Assembly (NCBI GenBank): GCA_026225435.1
Contig: JAMFST010000213.1
Span: 1-18,385 of the forward strand
Reading direction: 5' to 3'
Length of the DNA: 18,385 nt
Source of the DNA: Labilithrix luteola
GTDB taxonomy: Bacteria > Myxococcota_A > Polyangia > Polyangiales > Polyangiaceae
Position numbers and translations under genes: made by a program. Shown piece by piece: positions 15,099-18,385 of the stretch (positions are counted from its first letter, which is position 1; every line of letters begins with the position of its first letter). The notes under the pieces were generated by a model. The model did no database searches and had not been told where the DNA came from. It saw only the letters and a list, made by a program, of their open reading frames with translations.

Positions 15099-16155
15099 GC
15101 AGGTCGGCAAAGGTGCCGAACGAGTTCCCCCCGGCCGCGCCGCTCTTGGCGAGCGCCGCGCGCGCGCTGTCGAGATCGGCCTGCTCCTCGGCGGCCTGGG
15201 CGCCGCGCACCGACAGGCGCAGCTTCCCTTCGCCCACGTCGAGCACCTTGGCGGTGAGCACGGTCCCCTGCGGAAACTTCTTGCGCAGATCCGTCCCGCG
15301 CGGGACGCCGAGCTCCGCGGCGGGAACCAGGCCGCGCCCTTCGCGACCGCGGGTGCCTTCGACCTGGAGGAACACACCATAGCTCTCGATGCGGTCGACG
15401 GTCCCCCTGACGACGCTGCCGAGGACGATGGCGACCTCGGGCCCCTTCGGAGCCGCCGCTTTGCCGCCCTTCCCGGCGGCTGCGCCCGCATCCCCCTTGC
15501 CTTCGCCGTCCCCGCCGTCGCCGAGACGCCCCTCGGCCGCCTCGCGCTTGAGGAACGCCTTGCGCGACAGGACGACGCTCTTGCCGCCGTCGCGGACCTC
15601 GGTGACGAGGAACTTGAAGGTCTCGCCGACGAGCACCTTGGGATCTTCGAGGAAGCGGTCCGCCGCCTGCGACATCGGGCAGAAGGCGCGCGCGCCGGCG
15701 ACGTCGACCTCGAGGCCCCCCTTGTTCACGCCGGTGACCTTGCCGTCGACCGGGACCTGCGACTCGAGGGCCTGCTGGAAGGCAGCGCCGCCGTCGCCGG
15801 CGTCACGCTCGCGACCGCCTTTGCCGCCCTTGGTGGAGCCGCTCGGCTTGAGCGAACGCGCGATCGAGGCCTGACGGGAGAGGCGGACGTGGCCGCGGCC
15901 AGCGTCGACCTCGGTGACGCGCGCGGCGAGGGTCTCGCCCACGGTGACCGGGAGGGTGCCGTCCGGCAGGCGCAGCTCGACGGAGTCGAAGTAGCCCTGC
16001 ACGCCGCCGTCGAGCTCGACGAAGACCGACGACGCGCCCACCTGCACGACGCGCCCCTCCACGCGCTCGCCCACCTTGAAGCTGCGGCGCGACGGGGTCG
16101 CGCTCTGCTCGAACATCGCGGCAAACGAGTCGGTCGGGTGACGATCTTCAGTCAT
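15082..16155 (-). CDS. Three-S1-domain RNA-binding protein
   Basis: A 357-residue protein built mainly of S1 (OB-fold) RNA-binding domains. S1-1 spans about residues 27-96 (FKVGERVEGRVVQVG to VRLSRQ), S1-2 about 135-203 (VDGKVTGVNKGGLEVDV to VVLSRKAF) and S1-3 about 245-318 (LGSVVRGTVDRIESYGVFL to LRLSV). The linkers are Gly- and Lys-rich, notably 104-124 and 207-240. It is shorter than ribosomal protein S1 (six domains in E. coli), so I call it an S1-like protein rather than rpsA. It probably binds mRNA or ribosomes in the cytoplasm; the exact role is unknown. The start is ATG 16155, 18 bases after the stop of the upstream lipoprotein gene, which suggests an operon. Its 3' end overlaps aat by 17 bases on the opposite strand. 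Confidence 0.9.
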   Translation of the reverse strand: MTEDRHPTDSFAAMFEQSATPSRRSFKVGERVEGRVVQVGASSVFVELDGGVQGYFDSVELRLPDGTLPVTVGETLAARVTEVDAGRGHVRLSRQASIARSLKPSGSTKGGKGGRERDAGDGGAAFQQALESQVPVDGKVTGVNKGGLEVDVAGARAFCPMSQAADRFLEDPKVLVGETFKFLVTEVRDGGKSVVLSRKAFLKREAAEGRLGDGGDGEGKGDAGAAAGKGGKAAAPKGPEVAIVLGSVVRGTVDRIESYGVFLQVEGTRGREGRGLVPAAELGVPRGTDLRKKFPQGTVLTAKVLDVGEGKLRLSVRGAQAAEEQADLDSARAALAKSGAAGGNSFGTFADLLTKKK

Positions 16156-16173
16156 CCGCGCTCTATAGCGGAT

Positions 16174-17169
16174 TCAGGGCGCGGAGAGGTCGGCGTTCAT
16201 CTCGTCGGCCAGGATCTGGGCGAAGGCCTCGACCTGCGCCTTCGAGAGGGTCACGTCGACCGTCACCGTGGAGCCCTCGTGGGACACCTTGGCCGTGTCG
16301 AGCGCCTTGCGGGTGATCAGGCGGAAGGGGAACACGTTGTACTTCTGCACGTTGGCGGCGACGACCTTCTGCGCCAGCTTCGCCTCGGCCTCGTCGGCGC
16401 AGGTCCCGGTCATCGTGACCTCGACGCCGCCGTCGTCCCGGCTGGTGACCATCATGACCCCCTTGGAGATGGTGCGGGGGACGGACGGGAAGGAACGCCC
16501 CGGCTCGTTCAGGCGCATCTCCACCAGCTCTCCCGGCGCCGAAGCGGCGGTCAGGGGCCCGGAAAAGGGGGCGACGTCGAGATCGAGGAGAGTCACCGTC
16601 CCGGGCGTGAGGGTGGCGTTCGCGCTGCGCTTGCCGATCTTCACCACGAAGCTGGGCGACGCCGCCTCGGCCGCCACCGGGGCGAGGCGACGCACCGCCA
16701 GATCCAGCTCGTCGTCGTGCGCCCTGGTCTGGATGACCTGCGAGCCGCGGCTGCTGCGCACGTCGGTCGTGCCCAGCCAGACCACCTTGTCCAGATCGCG
16801 CAGCGGGTCGAGCGTCGGCGAGGCGAGCGCCTTGAGCGGCTCGAGCTTGGCGATCGCCCTTCCCATCCGCTTGCCGGTGGAGTGCAGGCGTAGCGCGTCG
16901 AGGTCGAGGCGGATGGCGGTCCCGAAGCGCGGATCCTCCGCCGGATCGACCGGCGCGGGCGGCGGAGACGGAGGCGCCGGGGGCGTCACGGCCACCGGCG
17001 GAGGCGGCGGAGCGACGGCCGACGGAGGCGGTGCCGAGGGCGGATTCGCCGGCGGAGTCGCTACCTGGGCGCTGCACGCCGTGAGCGTGAGGAGGATTCC
17101 GGCTACGCCTGGGCTGCGGACGCCTGCGCGACGCGATACGCGACCAGAGGACCGGCGACGTGGGATCAT
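16174..17169 (-). CDS. Pro-rich lipoprotein of unknown function
   Basis: A 331-residue predicted lipoprotein of no family I recognise. ATG 17169 starts a strongly basic n-region (MIPRRRSSGRVSRRAG), followed by a hydrophobic core and lipobox LTAC, Cys32. Residues about 38-75 are a Pro/Ala/Ser/Val linker of the kind that spans periplasm or peptidoglycan. The rest looks globular. Its middle part (about 80-180, including DLDKVVWLGTTDVRS) resembles in style the uncharacterised myxobacterial lipoproteins that summarise protein scores, but I cannot name a fold. No membrane helix follows the signal. It lies upstream of the S1 gene on the same strand with an 18-base gap, and is divergent from the DUF2760 gene across 48 bases. 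Confidence 0.82.
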   Translation of the reverse strand: MIPRRRSSGRVSRRAGVRSPGVAGILLTLTACSAQVATPPANPPSAPPPSAVAPPPPPVAVTPPAPPSPPPAPVDPAEDPRFGTAIRLDLDALRLHSTGKRMGRAIAKLEPLKALASPTLDPLRDLDKVVWLGTTDVRSSRGSQVIQTRAHDDELDLAVRRLAPVAAEAASPSFVVKIGKRSANATLTPGTVTLLDLDVAPFSGPLTAASAPGELVEMRLNEPGRSFPSVPRTISKGVMMVTSRDDGGVEVTMTGTCADEAEAKLAQKVVAANVQKYNVFPFRLITRKALDTAKVSHEGSTVTVDVTLSKAQVEAFAQILADEMNADLSAP

Positions 17170-17217
17170 GCGGGGGAGCCTGGCACAAGGCGGGCCGCCG
17201 CTCTACCCTCCGCGCCC
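17170..17217. promoter_or_regulatory. Short divergent region between the Pro-rich lipoprotein and DUF2760 genes
   Basis: Forty-eight bases separate the start codons, so the two promoters must overlap or extend into the genes. No recognisable hexamers are present. Confidence 0.3.
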
Positions 17218-17802
17218 GTGACGGTCCAAAGCCAAGCCGCGCTTCCGTTCGCGACCCGAGTGTGGTTCGCGTACGTCGCCTTCTTCAAGATCCTCTTCGA
17301 TGGGCTGTTCGCCGCGCGCGTGCGCGAGGTGGAGCAGCTCCCCGCCGGCCGAGCGCCGCTGGCGTCGCTCCCGGAGAAGACGGAGGCCGCGCCGCCGCCG
17401 AAGGTCGAGCCGGTCGTGCCGAACAACGACGCGGCTCTCGCGCTGCTGGCGCTCTTCCAGCGGGAAGGTCGGCTGATCGATTTTCTCGAGCAGGACATCG
17501 CCGGTTTCGGCGACGCGGACATCGGCGCGGCGGTGCGCGTGGTGCACGAGGGGTGCCGCCGGGCGCTGCGCACGCACGTGACCATCGCGCCGGTGCGCAG
17601 CGAGGACGAAGGGGCGCGCGTGACCATCGCGCCCGGCGACGCGGCTCCGGAGCAGGTGACCCTGACCGGGAACGTCGGCGGCAAGGGGCCGTACACCGGG
17701 ACCTTGCGTCACCGCGGCTGGAAGGCGACGTCGCTCAGCTTGCCGGAGGCGGCGCCGGGGCACGACGCGCACCTGCTGGCGGCAGCCGAGGTGGAGCTGT
17801 GA
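17218..17802 (+). CDS. DUF2760 domain-containing protein
   Basis: A 194-residue protein of the DUF2760 family, recognised from its conserved block: LLALFQREGRLIDFLEQDI (residues 77-95), GAAVRVVHEGCRRAL, the LTGNVGG segment, TLRHRGW and the C-terminal AAEVEL. The N-terminus has a hydrophobic, aromatic segment (VWFAYVAFFKILFDGLF, about 15-31) that may attach it to the membrane, then a Pro-rich linker. No biochemical function is known to me for the family. GTG 17218 is the first usable start after the divergent lipoprotein gene. The stop overlaps the next start as GTGA (17799-17802), so it is translationally coupled to an Hsp70-family protein. That arrangement is familiar for DUF2760 and suggests a partner or adaptor role for the chaperone (inference). 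Confidence 0.9.
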   Translation: MTVQSQAALPFATRVWFAYVAFFKILFDGLFAARVREVEQLPAGRAPLASLPEKTEAAPPPKVEPVVPNNDAALALLALFQREGRLIDFLEQDIAGFGDADIGAAVRVVHEGCRRALRTHVTIAPVRSEDEGARVTIAPGDAAPEQVTLTGNVGGKGPYTGTLRHRGWKATSLSLPEAAPGHDAHLLAAAEVEL

Positions 17803-18385
17803 GCGGCGAGCGCTTCGTCGTCGGGATCGACCTCGGCACCACGCACACCGCGCTCGCGTACGCGCCGGATGTACCGGCCGATGCGGGCGATGCCGGCGGC
17901 GCGGAGAAGAAGGCGGCGCCGAGCACCATCCTGCCGATCCCGCAGATCGTGGCCAAGGGTGCTCTCGAGGCACGGCCGCTGCTCCCCTCGTTCACCTACC
18001 TGGCGCACGAGAGCGATGGGCCGATGACGCTCCCCTGGAGCGGAGGCGCTGCGGCCGACGCGGCTCCGTACGCCGTGGGCGAGTACGCGCGCAGCCGCGG
18101 GGTCGAAGCGCCGACCCGGCTCGTGGCCAGCGCCAAGAGCTGGCTCTCGCACGGCGGCGTCGATCGGCGCGCGCCCATCCTGCCGCTCGCGGCGGCCGAG
18201 GACGTGCAGAAGATCTCGCCGGTGGAGGCCTCGCGCCGCTACCTCGCGCACCTGGCGCAGGCGTGGAACGCCGAGGTCGCGCACGACGATCCGAAGCTGG
18301 CGCTGGCGGAGCAGGAGGTCGTGCTCACCGTGCCGGCGTCGTTCGACGCGGCGGCGCGCGAGCTCACCGTGCAGGCCGCGACCGA
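17799..18385 (+). CDS. Hsp70-family protein, N-terminal part
   Basis: The first 195 codons of an Hsp70/actin-fold ATPase; the gene continues beyond the right edge. GTG 17799 overlaps the DUF2760 stop by four bases. The N-terminal phosphate-1 motif is GIDLGTTHTALAY (residues 9-21), and near the edge VVLTVPASFDAAARELT matches the TVPA-x-F-x-x-x-R signature of the Hsp70 nucleotide-binding domain. Between them lies an insertion-rich region (about 24-60, Ala/Asp/Pro-rich) not typical of DnaK, plus KSWLSHGGVDRRAPILP. So this is a divergent Hsp70-family member rather than the housekeeping DnaK. It probably acts in the cytoplasm with the DUF2760 protein; substrate unknown. The substrate-binding domain cannot be judged from this window. 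Confidence 0.9.
   Translation, partial: MSGERFVVGIDLGTTHTALAYAPDVPADAGDAGGAEKKAAPSTILPIPQIVAKGALEARPLLPSFTYLAHESDGPMTLPWSGGAAADAAPYAVGEYARSRGVEAPTRLVASAKSWLSHGGVDRRAPILPLAAAEDVQKISPVEASRRYLAHLAQAWNAEVAHDDPKLALAEQEVVLTVPASFDAAARELTVQAAT

Noticed and set aside
1..18385. Signs of mobile elements, CRISPR, tRNA or rRNA genes, or horizontal transfer.
   Set aside because: No repeats, integrase or transposase, clover-leaf structure or base-composition break was seen. This was judged by eye, so small tandem repeats or a weak tRNA could have been missed.

Overview
The window is very GC-rich, with codon third positions almost all G or C, and densely coding. It looks like chromosomal DNA from a Myxococcota bacterium, probably of the Polyangiales type. 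This is an inference from style: two eukaryote-like Ser/Thr kinases (one with the HRDV-N-PSN loop typical of myxobacteria, one fused to a receiver domain), several orphan lipoproteins with Pro-rich or Cys-rich regions, a very large alpha-2-macroglobulin lipoprotein, a Kir-type channel and a DUF2760-Hsp70 pair. There is no rRNA or tRNA gene, insertion sequence, phage gene or CRISPR array, and no gene-free stretch above about 190 bases.

Layout from left to right. (1) 1-168 (-): start of a probable Kir potassium channel, cut by the window edge and divergent from zwf. (2) 259-1878 (+): glucose-6-phosphate dehydrogenase. (3) 1882-3414 (-): tail-anchored Ser/Thr kinase, convergent with zwf. (4) 3598-9804 (+): 2068-residue alpha-2-macroglobulin lipoprotein with a CDEQ thioester motif. 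(5) 9808-10266 (-): small Cys-rich lipoprotein. (6) 10303-12064 (+): two overlapping genes, a ferritin-like DUF455 protein and an ATP-grasp protein, followed by (7) 12121-13430 (+): a kinase-receiver fusion broken by an apparent one-base deletion in a G run. (8) 13484-14275 (-): lipoprotein of unknown function. (9) 14385-15098 (+): Aat, the L/F-tRNA-protein transferase of the N-end rule pathway. (10) 15082-17169 (-): a Pro-rich lipoprotein followed after 18 bases by a three-S1-domain RNA-binding protein. (11) 17218-18385 (+): DUF2760 protein translationally coupled to an Hsp70-family protein that runs off the window.

Most neighbours are short units on opposite strands, and three convergent pairs have essentially no space between their stop codons. 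The themes are envelope proteins (four predicted lipoproteins, a channel, a membrane-anchored kinase) and signalling or protein quality control. The best candidates for undescribed biology are the DUF455/ATP-grasp pair, possibly with the downstream kinase-receiver protein, and the A2M lipoprotein flanked by a tail-anchored kinase and a Cys-rich lipoprotein. All functional links beyond family membership are inference from position.
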